A stretch of 28,079 nt of DNA, taken from NCBI GenBank assembly GCA_045661305.1, contig JAZRFJ010000007.1, positions 1 to 28,079 on the forward strand, in the 5' to 3' direction. The DNA is from UMGS1840 sp045661305 (GTDB lineage: Bacteria; Bacillota; Clostridia; UMGS1840). The position numbers were made by a program, and so were the translations under genes. Positions 21,641 to 28,079 of this stretch are shown here, in pieces. Each line of letters begins with the position of its first letter. The first letter of the stretch is position 1. The notes beneath the pieces are model-generated. The model was not told the DNA's origin. It was given only the letters and a program-made list of their open reading frames with translations, and made no database searches.

Positions 21641-23806
21641 ATGGAAAATAAAAAGACTAATATTATCATAGCCTCGTTTCTTCTTATAGTAATGCTTTTT
21701 ATAATTTTTTTCGGGCTTTTTGACAGATTTGAATACGAAAAAAACACAAAAAGCATCTATATGTCTGCAAATTATGATGACCTTAAAGAAAACGGTGTCG
21801 ATATACCAAAAGTTTTATCCGAAATGAAGAAAAGCGGTATCGGATATGTTACAGTTTCACCTGTTACTTTTTCGCATTTAAAAAACGAAAACAAATTTGA
21901 TACTATTTCGTATTCCTCCGTAAAAATAAACGAGGATGATATTTCGCTTAAAATAAAAGAGGCATTAAAAAGCTATACCTTATCCGATGACGATGTTATA
22001 ATAATTTCCACCCGTGAGGATATAACAGCCTTTTTAACTGAAAATCTCATACCAAGATACGATGTTATTAAAAAGAATATTGACGAAAATTTAAGTATAT
22101 TCTGCGTAAAAGGAAAAACAAAAGAAGATGATTTTATAATCGGCTACGATTCTTCCCAGATTTCAAACATAAAAGCAAGCGGGCTTAAGCTTTCACTTTC
22201 ATACCCTGCTTACACTTTTGAAAACGAGGATTATGAAGAATATTTTAACGGCTTTCTTTTTAAAAACAATGTGAAATTCATTATCTTTAAGAAAAGCGAA
22301 AACGAAAATAAAATTAATTTGAGTGATGAATTTAAAGCAAAATTAAGAAGCTCGGAAGTATCGCTTGTCGTATTTGAAAATGAAAATCAGGCAAGAAATG
22401 AATCAGGTTTTATCTTTAAAGATATGACTGAGGCTTTTGTAACAAGAACAGTACGCGGTTTTAATATGGATAAAGTCCTCACATATGATAAAACTCATTA
22501 CCGTTACAGATACTATCAATGGTATAATTCTGCTATTGAAAGAAACACTACATTTTTAAATGTAAACATATTAAAAAACGAAGATAGAACTCTTGATGAA
22601 AATATTTTACTCACAAATAAAGCAGTAAGCGATTTTACTAAAAAAATGGATACGCTTGGTTATAGTATAAATACTGACCGCGAGGATATCCCCTATCGTT
22701 ACAATTTGCGTACAGCATCGCTTTGCGGTGGAATTGTAATTGTTATACTTATTTATCTATATCTCACTTTACTTGGAATAACATTAAAAAATCCGCTTAC
22801 TATCACTGCCTTTTCAAGTATATTTACTATGATAATAAGCTATCCGTTATATGACTATGTTACCAAGTTTTATGCTATTATCTTAATGATTCTTGTTACT
22901 GCATTACTTAGCCTTATTATCTTTAAAATTATAAATTCCGAAAATAGTGTAAAGAATAAAATTATTTCATGCTCCTCTTCATTTGTTGGATTTATGATTT
23001 TAGGTGCACTTATGATTACTGCTATGTTTTCAGACCTTAATTTTTATCTCGGAAACAAGTGGATTTTTGGAGTAAAATTGAGTCTTCTTATACCATTTTT
23101 ATTTACGGCTTTTAACTATAACCATGTATTTTTAAAACTAAAAAGTCCAAAAGAAGCGTTTGAAAAGCTAAAAGAAATTTTAAAAGATATACCTAAGTAT
23201 GTAATTATAATATGCTCTGTGGTTTTAGTTTTTATAGTTTCATATTATCTTATCAGAACAGGAAAATCAGACCTTATTCTTCCTTTTGAAGATATAGTCC
23301 GTAAAAAGCTTACAGATATATTTATTATAAGACCTCGTTTTAAAGAATTTTTAATCGGGTACCCTTGTTTTATTTTGTTTATATATGTTTCTCTTTTTAG
23401 AAAAAGCGAAAAACTTAAAATTGTAACAGGCATACTTTCAACACTTCTTTTTACATCAATTTTAAATACCTTCTGTCATGCCTTTACAGACTTTGGAGCA
23501 AGCGTTATAAGAACATTAAACGGACTTTTGCTCGGGATTTTTGTAAGTGCTGTTCTCATTCTTATATGCGAGCTTATAATAAGATTTTTAATTAAAAAGA
23601 ATGTAGAAGAAAAAGACAAAGAAAGCTTTAAAGCAATAATTAATAAAACAAAAACATTATTTACTAAATTTAAAAAACCAGATAAGTCTGAAAAACACGA
23701 AAAAGAAGCTGAAGCCAAAAATAATGTAACTAAAAAACCAATCAAAAAGAACAAACCACAAAAATCAAAAAACCACAAAAAGAAATCTAAAAAGAAGAAA
23801 AAATGA
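21641..23806 (+). CDS. Large membrane protein, DUF5693-like
   Basis: 721-residue membrane protein of unknown function. One N-terminal helix (residues 8-28, IIIASFLLIVMLFIIFFGLF) is followed by an extracytoplasmic domain of about 325 residues that starts with DYDDLKENGV-like residues (YMSANYDDLKENGVDI) and resembles DUF5693. A block of about eight to ten membrane segments follows from about 357 to 650. The last 60 residues are an extreme Lys-rich cytoplasmic tail, which makes the protein longer than I expect for the family. AAGGAAAT precedes the ATG, 35 bp after the previous gene. It overlaps the next gene by the ATGA arrangement. Confidence 0.75.
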   Translation: MENKKTNIIIASFLLIVMLFIIFFGLFDRFEYEKNTKSIYMSANYDDLKENGVDIPKVLSEMKKSGIGYVTVSPVTFSHLKNENKFDTISYSSVKINEDDISLKIKEALKSYTLSDDDVIIISTREDITAFLTENLIPRYDVIKKNIDENLSIFCVKGKTKEDDFIIGYDSSQISNIKASGLKLSLSYPAYTFENEDYEEYFNGFLFKNNVKFIIFKKSENENKINLSDEFKAKLRSSEVSLVVFENENQARNESGFIFKDMTEAFVTRTVRGFNMDKVLTYDKTHYRYRYYQWYNSAIERNTTFLNVNILKNEDRTLDENILLTNKAVSDFTKKMDTLGYSINTDREDIPYRYNLRTASLCGGIVIVILIYLYLTLLGITLKNPLTITAFSSIFTMIISYPLYDYVTKFYAIILMILVTALLSLIIFKIINSENSVKNKIISCSSSFVGFMILGALMITAMFSDLNFYLGNKWIFGVKLSLLIPFLFTAFNYNHVFLKLKSPKEAFEKLKEILKDIPKYVIIICSVVLVFIVSYYLIRTGKSDLILPFEDIVRKKLTDIFIIRPRFKEFLIGYPCFILFIYVSLFRKSEKLKIVTGILSTLLFTSILNTFCHAFTDFGASVIRTLNGLLLGIFVSAVLILICELIIRFLIKKNVEEKDKESFKAIINKTKTLFTKFKKPDKSEKHEKEAEAKNNVTKKPIKKNKPQKSKNHKKKSKKKKK

Positions 23807-24348
23807 CAAAAGAAATTTTATTAAACGGTGAAAAAATCAGTTATAATTTTCAGTATAAAAATGTAAAAAACATAAATCTTCGTATAAAACCAGACGGAAG
23901 TATTTTTGTTTCTGCAAACAGATTTGTTTCCCAAAAAACTATTGAAGATTTTATGATTTCTAAGGCTCAGTTTATTCTTTCGGCACTTAATGAATGTAAA
24001 AAAATCATAAAAACACAATATTTTTCAGAAGATGAGCTTTTGGAATTTATATTTTCATTTTCCAAAATTGCTTACAGCTACTATGAAAAGCTCGGAGTAA
24101 AATATCCCGAAATCAAATTTAAAAACATGGTCTCAAGATGGGGAAGCTGTCACACACAAAAGCACATTCTTACCTTTAATATAAATCTTATGTACACACC
24201 CAAAGAATGTGTTGAGTATGTAATATGGCATGAGTTTACACACTTTCTTCAACCTAACCACTCAAAAAAATTTTATGAAGAGCTTGAGAAAGTATGTCCC
24301 GATTGGAAAGAGAGAAGAAAAAAACTCAAAGAAATTAAATTAGGATAA
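23803..24348 (+). CDS. YgjP-like metal-dependent hydrolase (M48/DUF45)
   Basis: 181-residue putative zinc metallopeptidase of the YgjP family. The active-site motif is H143-E-F-T-H147 in IWHEFTHFLQPNHSKKFY, with N152 and H153 following. The upstream SRWGSCHTQKHILTFN segment (111-126) is the family signature. No signal peptide is visible, so it is cytoplasmic. Its ATG overlaps the stop of the membrane protein gene by four bases (ATGA), which implies coupled translation. The substrate is unknown. Confidence 0.92.
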   Translation: MTKEILLNGEKISYNFQYKNVKNINLRIKPDGSIFVSANRFVSQKTIEDFMISKAQFILSALNECKKIIKTQYFSEDELLEFIFSFSKIAYSYYEKLGVKYPEIKFKNMVSRWGSCHTQKHILTFNINLMYTPKECVEYVIWHEFTHFLQPNHSKKFYEELEKVCPDWKERRKKLKEIKLG

Positions 24349-24356
24349 CATTTATA

Positions 24357-24385
24357 TTGATTTTTTAAAATTTTTATGTTAAAAT
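24357..24385 (+). promoter_or_regulatory. Probable promoter of argB-tmk-DUF2156
   Basis: TTGATT (24357-24362), 17 nt, TAAAAT (24380-24385), 41 bases before the argB ATG. No ARG-box was recognised. Confidence 0.6.
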
Positions 24386-24426
24386 AACTTTATTAATATT
24401 TCAAACGAACACTTCAGGAGGAAATT

Positions 24427-25296
24427 ATGGAAGAACTTATCAAAAAAGCGGGTATTCTTATTGAAGCATTACCTTTCATTCAGAAATTTTACGGAAAAAC
24501 AGTTGTTATCAAATACGGCGGAAACGCTATGATAAATGAAGATTTGAAAAACTCGGTTATGGAAGATATAACCTTGTTAAAATATATAGGAATGCACCCT
24601 GTTGTTGTTCACGGCGGCGGACCTGATATTTCTGCTGCATTAAAAACATACGGTGTTGAATCCAAATTCATAAACGGACTTAGAGTTACAGACGAAGAAA
24701 CAATGCGTATTGCACAGATGGTACTTGTGGGAAAGACAAACAAGGAAATTGTTTCACTTTTAAATGTAAACGGCGGAAATGCTGCAGGTCTTTGCGGTAT
24801 AGACTCAAATCTTTTTGAGTGTGTAAAGGAATCAACCTTTGTTGACGGAGTTGAACAGGACTTAGGCTATGTAGGAAAAATTACAAAAGTAAATCCGCAG
24901 ATTATCAGAAATCTCTGCGATAACGGATATATTCCTGTTGTTGCACCTGTTGGTGTTGACGAAAACGGACACAGCTATAACATAAATGCTGATACTGCTG
25001 CGTCAGCACTTGCAACAGCGATTGAGGCTGAAAAATTGATGCTTCTTACTGATATTGAGGGCATCAAATATAATATGGACAGCAAAGAAATTATACATAT
25101 AATAAACAAAAAAGAAACCTTAAAGCTTATTGAAAAAGGCGTTATCTCAGGTGGAATGATTCCAAAAGTTCTTGGCTGTATTGATGCTATTGACAACAAT
25201 GTTTCATCTGTACATATAATTGACGGCCGTATTCCGCACTGCTTACTCCTTGAGATATTTACTAATAATGGTATAGGAACTATGATTACAGCCTAA
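24427..25296 (+). CDS. argB: Acetylglutamate kinase
   Basis: Phosphorylates N-acetylglutamate in arginine biosynthesis. The 289-aa protein has VIKYGGNAM at 27-35 with catalytic K29, VVHGGGPDIS near 61-70, GLRVTD, and the C-terminal LTDIEGI and GGMIPKV segments of the amino acid kinase family. The N-terminal helix MEELIKKAGILIEALPFI is of the kind found in arginine-sensitive enzymes, so feedback inhibition is likely (inference). AGGAGG precedes the ATG. No other arg genes are in the window; it is followed at 18 bp by a thymidylate kinase gene. Confidence 0.97.
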   Translation: MEELIKKAGILIEALPFIQKFYGKTVVIKYGGNAMINEDLKNSVMEDITLLKYIGMHPVVVHGGGPDISAALKTYGVESKFINGLRVTDEETMRIAQMVLVGKTNKEIVSLLNVNGGNAAGLCGIDSNLFECVKESTFVDGVEQDLGYVGKITKVNPQIIRNLCDNGYIPVVAPVGVDENGHSYNINADTAASALATAIEAEKLMLLTDIEGIKYNMDSKEIIHIINKKETLKLIEKGVISGGMIPKVLGCIDAIDNNVSSVHIIDGRIPHCLLLEIFTNNGIGTMITA

Positions 25297-25314
25297 TTTT
25301 AAAGAGGTATAAAA

Positions 25315-25983
25315 ATGGGTAAAATTATTGTTATTGAAGGTACTGATGCAAGCGGAAAGCAGACGCAAACTGACCTTCTGTATGAATTTTTTAAAAAAGA
25401 GAATAATAATGTTATGAAGCTCACTTTCCCCGATTACGAGAGTGATACAAGCATCTTTGTTAAAATGTATCTAGACGGAAAATTCGGTGAAAGTGCGGAG
25501 TGCGTTGATGCAAAAACTGCATCTGTTTTCTATGCTGTTGACAGATACGGCTCATATAAAACAAAGTGGGAAGAATTCATAAAAAAAGAGGACAGTATCA
25601 TTATTTTTGACCGCTATGTAACCTCAAATATGGTGCATCAGGCAGCAAAGTATGTTGACGAGGACAAAAAAAACGAGTTTCTCGATTGGCTTTATGATTT
25701 TGAATATAACATTATGGGACTTCCAAAGCCTGACAAGGTTATATTTTTGAATATGCGTTTTGACCTTGCTGAGAAGCTTATGGAAAAACGAAAAAACAAA
25801 ATTACAGACGAAGAAGCGAAAGATATTCATGAGCGTGACTGTGATTACATGAAAAAGTGCTATAATAACGCTTGTTTTGTCGCAAAAAAATACGGTTGGG
25901 ACGAAATTAAATGTTTTAACGGTGATGAAATACGCACGATTGAAGATATACACGAAGAAATAAGGAAGAAAGTATGCAATTAA
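25315..25983 (+). CDS. tmk: Thymidylate kinase (dTMP kinase)
   Basis: Converts dTMP to dTDP. 222 aa. P-loop EGTDASGKQTQ at 8-18, FPDY at 38-41, and DRYVTSN at 99-105 with the DR pair of the family. The LID-like region around 155-170 contains EKRKNK. The A-S-G-K-Q variant of the P-loop, and the low similarity to the textbook sequence beyond these motifs, fit the divergent Clostridia branch. AGAGGT precedes the ATG. It overlaps the next gene by 10 bases. Confidence 0.92.
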   Translation: MGKIIVIEGTDASGKQTQTDLLYEFFKKENNNVMKLTFPDYESDTSIFVKMYLDGKFGESAECVDAKTASVFYAVDRYGSYKTKWEEFIKKEDSIIIFDRYVTSNMVHQAAKYVDEDKKNEFLDWLYDFEYNIMGLPKPDKVIFLNMRFDLAEKLMEKRKNKITDEEAKDIHERDCDYMKKCYNNACFVAKKYGWDEIKCFNGDEIRTIEDIHEEIRKKVCN

Positions 25984-26849
25984 AAAAAATTGAAATATCC
26001 GATAAGCCAATATTTGATAAATATAAAAGCAATACTATTCATAATCAATATCTTACTTTTGCAAATCTGTTCTTATGGAAAGATGCAGAAAATATCGAAT
26101 ATTTTTTCTATAACGAATGTCTTGTTGTAACAGGAATTGATTTTAACAAAAAAAGATATTTTATGCTTCCGTGTGTTTTTTGTATAACAAATGAATTTCT
26201 CGATTTTTTAAAAGAAAATTTCGGTGATGATTACAGAATAGTAGGACTTGGGATAGATGCTGTAAATGAAGCGAAAAAAAACACTGGCAACAGACTTTCC
26301 TTTATACACGAAAGGGATATGGATAACTATATTTATTCTTCCGAAAAGCTTTCCACTCTTTCAGGGAAAAAACTTCATTCAAAAAGAAACCACATAAATA
26401 ATTTTATCAAAAATTATACTTACGAATTTCATATACTAAATGATGATAACATTTCAGAGGTATGGAAGTTTTTAGAGGAATGGTACGAAAAAAAGCTGCT
26501 TGAAGATGAGAGCATCATATTTGAGAAAGATGCTGTAAAAAACGGGCTTTCGCATTATAAGGAACTTGGACTTCGAGGTGCTTTTATAAAAGTGGGCGGA
26601 AAAGTAATAGCTTTTTCGATGGGTGATAAAAGAAATGATGAAATGGCAGTTATCCATTTTGAAAAGGCTGATACCGATTATGCGGGTGCGTATGCAATAA
26701 TAAACAGAGATTTTGTTAAAAACTGCTGGAGCGATGTGAAATATATAAACCGAGAAGACGATATGGGAATAGAGGGACTTAGAAAATCAAAGCTTTCCTA
26801 CTACCCTGATATACTTTTAGAAGTTTATACAGCTGTTGAAAATAAATAA
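25974..26849 (+). CDS. DUF2156 / phosphatidylglycerol lysyltransferase-domain protein
   Basis: 291-residue cytoplasmic protein of the GNAT-like DUF2156 family, related to the soluble domain of MprF. It shows the family segments YLTFANLFLWKD near 23-34, KKLHSKRNHINNF near 131-143, GGKVIAFSMGDKRNDEMAVIHFEKAD near 209-234, and the terminal INREDDMGIEGLRKSKLSY. There are no membrane helices, so it is not a full MprF. Acceptor substrate is unknown. AAGGAAG in the end of the tmk gene serves as ribosome binding site. Confidence 0.88.
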   Translation: MQLKKIEISDKPIFDKYKSNTIHNQYLTFANLFLWKDAENIEYFFYNECLVVTGIDFNKKRYFMLPCVFCITNEFLDFLKENFGDDYRIVGLGIDAVNEAKKNTGNRLSFIHERDMDNYIYSSEKLSTLSGKKLHSKRNHINNFIKNYTYEFHILNDDNISEVWKFLEEWYEKKLLEDESIIFEKDAVKNGLSHYKELGLRGAFIKVGGKVIAFSMGDKRNDEMAVIHFEKADTDYAGAYAIINRDFVKNCWSDVKYINREDDMGIEGLRKSKLSYYPDILLEVYTAVENK

Positions 26850-26855
26850 AGAATT

Positions 26856-26888
26856 ACGGGAATAACCAAGTTGGCTATTCCCGTTTTT
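26856..26888. terminator. Shared terminator between convergent genes
   Basis: Stem ACGGGAATA / TATTCCCGT with inner CCAA/TTGG pairing and TTTTTT on the plus strand. It closes the argB operon and lies 14 bases past the dapA stop on the other strand, where the T-run is weaker. Confidence 0.85.
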
Positions 26889-26901
26889 TCAATCAAAAAG
26901 A

Positions 26902-27789
26902 TTATATTAAATTATGCTTCTTCATAATATCAAGTAAAACAGCTTTATTCTTATCTTCCATAGAAGTAAGCGGAAGTCTTAAATAGTCTTCGCACCAGCC
27001 CATAGCTGCCATAGCTGCTTTAACAGGGATAGGATTAACTTCTGAGAAAAGTGCCTTTATAAGCGGAATATATTTAAGCTGTAATTCCATACTTCTTTTT
27101 ACATCACCGTTTAAGTATGCGTGACACATTTCGGAGGTTTCTTTAGGGCATACATTTGAAAGAACTGAAATAACCCCTTTACCGCCAAGTGACATAATAG
27201 GAACAATCTGGTCATCGTTACCTGAATATATATCAAGGTTATCTCCGCACTCATAAGCGATTTCAGCAACCTGGGAGATGTTTCCGCTTGCTTCCTTTAT
27301 TGCACTTATATTTTCATGCTGAGAAAGAGCCTTACAAGTTGCAGGAGTAAGGTTTACGCCTGTTCTTGATGGTACATTATAAAGAATAAGTGGTTTAGTT
27401 GATGCATCAGCAATCTGTGTAAACATCTTTATAAGACCGTTTTGAGTTGCTTTGTTGTAGTATGGTGTAACAACGAGCATAGCGTCTGCACCGCACTCAC
27501 AAGCATGCTTTGTAAGCTCGATAGCATAAGCAGTATCATTTGAGCCTGTTCCTGCGATAACGGGCACTTTATGATTTACTCTTTCAACAGCAAAAGAAAT
27601 TGCCTGTTTATGTTCATCGTCAGTTAAGGTTGATGCCTCACCTGTTGTTCCGCAAACAACAATAGCGTCAATCCCCTCCTCTACCTGCCAGTCAAGCAAT
27701 TTGCCGAATTTATCAAAATCCACACCGTTTTCATTAAGAGGTGTTACGATTGCAGTTGCAGCTCCTGTAAAAATAGTTTTTTTAGCCAT
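26902..27789 (-). CDS. dapA: 4-hydroxy-tetrahydrodipicolinate synthase
   Basis: Condenses pyruvate with aspartate semialdehyde in the lysine/diaminopimelate pathway. The 295-aa TIM barrel has all expected active-site residues: T48-T49 in CGTTGE, Y111, Y137 in YNVPSRTG, R142, and the Schiff-base lysine K165 in AIKEASGN, at a constant offset of four from E. coli DapA. AAAGGATTG lies before the ATG. It is a single-gene unit with a consensus promoter. No lysine riboswitch structure was recognised in the short leader. Confidence 0.97.
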   Translation of the reverse strand: MAKKTIFTGAATAIVTPLNENGVDFDKFGKLLDWQVEEGIDAIVVCGTTGEASTLTDDEHKQAISFAVERVNHKVPVIAGTGSNDTAYAIELTKHACECGADAMLVVTPYYNKATQNGLIKMFTQIADASTKPLILYNVPSRTGVNLTPATCKALSQHENISAIKEASGNISQVAEIAYECGDNLDIYSGNDDQIVPIMSLGGKGVISVLSNVCPKETSEMCHAYLNGDVKRSMELQLKYIPLIKALFSEVNPIPVKAAMAAMGWCEDYLRLPLTSMEDKNKAVLLDIMKKHNLI

Positions 27790-27864
27790 TTATATCAATC
27801 CTTTCATAAAACTAAAAATTCCAAATAAAAATATTTATGTATAAAAATAAAACCAACTTTAATT

Positions 27865-27893
27865 ATTATACATTATACTATTATTCTTGTCAA
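27865..27893 (-). promoter_or_regulatory. Consensus promoter of dapA
   Basis: Minus strand TTGACA (27893-27888), 17 nt, TATAAT (27870-27865); the transcript leader would be about 70 nt. Confidence 0.85.
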
Positions 27894-27939
27894 TAAGATA
27901 ATGTTAAAAAAATAAACAAATTTTTTGTTTTTGATATAC

Positions 27940-27976
27940 AAAAAGCTGAACAATCGCACAGATTGTTCAGCTTTTT
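27940..27976. terminator. Strong hairpin near the right edge, likely bidirectional terminator
   Basis: Perfect 16-bp stem AAAAAGCTGAACAATC with its complement around GCACA, with T-runs on both strands. It most likely ends a minus-strand gene lying beyond the right edge. The remaining 103 bases to the edge are A/T-rich and hold no gene I can support. Confidence 0.8.
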
Positions 27977-28079
27977 AAAAGGGCTCTATAATAAATGTTG
28001 TGGTCAACAATAAAAAGAGCTTTCAAAAAAATTAAAAAAATAATGAAAAAAGAGAGCATTTTTATAAAAAATCTGTTAT

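Noticed and set aside
27790..27864. Lysine riboswitch before dapA
   Set aside because: The leader is about 70 nt and A/T-rich, too short for the lysine aptamer, and shows no conserved paired elements.
27942..28079. Minus-strand open frame from the right edge into the hairpin (ends LFIVDHNIYYRALLKS)
   Set aside because: Only 35 codons visible, composed mostly of Phe/Ile/Leu from A/T-rich DNA, and its stop lies inside the terminator stem; could be the end of a membrane protein but cannot be supported.

Overview
The window is AT-rich DNA with Clostridia-type signals: consensus TTGACA-17-TATAAT promoters, strong AAGGAGG ribosome binding sites and short intergenic gaps. The gene content (microcompartment sugar catabolism, an RbsACB-like importer, a Cas13d locus) points to a low-GC Firmicute of the class Clostridia, probably an anaerobic gut commensal. 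The taxonomic call is inference. No tRNA, rRNA, integrase or transposase was seen.

Region 1 (1-6076, minus strand) is a bacterial microcompartment (BMC) operon cut by the left edge. From a consensus promoter at 6048-6076 it reads: class II aldolase (fuculose-phosphate type), a PduO-GlcG fusion, a CoA-acylating aldehyde dehydrogenase, a zinc alcohol dehydrogenase and four BMC shell proteins, the last one partial. Three of the enzymes carry similar short amphipathic encapsulation helices. The layout resembles fucose/rhamnose BMC loci, in which the aldolase releases lactaldehyde that is handled inside the shell. Region 2 (6123-10620, minus strand) holds a zinc-ribbon DUF805 membrane protein and an RbsA/RbsC/RbsB-like sugar ABC importer that may feed the BMC. 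A YgjV-like membrane protein follows.

Region 3 (11417-14305, plus strand) is NfeD, a stomatin-like SPFH protein and an OGG-type DNA glycosylase in one operon, then a separate Amidase_6-type protein with its own promoter and terminator.

Region 4 (14316-19250, plus strand) is a complete type VI-D CRISPR-Cas locus: cas13d (903 aa, two R-x4-H HEPN motifs), cas1, cas2, a leader with a consensus promoter, and an array of nine full 36-nt repeats plus a truncated tenth, closed by a terminator. There is no reverse transcriptase and no WYL-domain accessory gene in the window. The cassette is framed by duplicated host sequence. The amidase 3' end, terminator hairpin and promoter that lie left of cas13d (14196-14353) recur right of the array (19348-19513). 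A decayed copy of the amidase, with a 392-bp internal deletion that fits recombination between 10-bp repeats, sits just before the right copy. A 19-nt motif, AGGGGATGTTAAAAAAGTC, recurs at these junctions and also in the BMC operon.

Region 5 (19469-26888, plus strand) has a COG0523 (CobW-like) GTPase with a His/Cys-rich metal-binding stretch, a second GTPase-like protein apparently fused to a YcgQ/TIGR03943-like C-terminal domain, a large DUF5693-like membrane protein and a YgjP-like metallopeptidase. These are followed by argB, a thymidylate kinase and a DUF2156 protein. Region 6 is dapA on the minus strand, converging on a shared terminator, with a consensus promoter upstream and a strong hairpin near the right edge.
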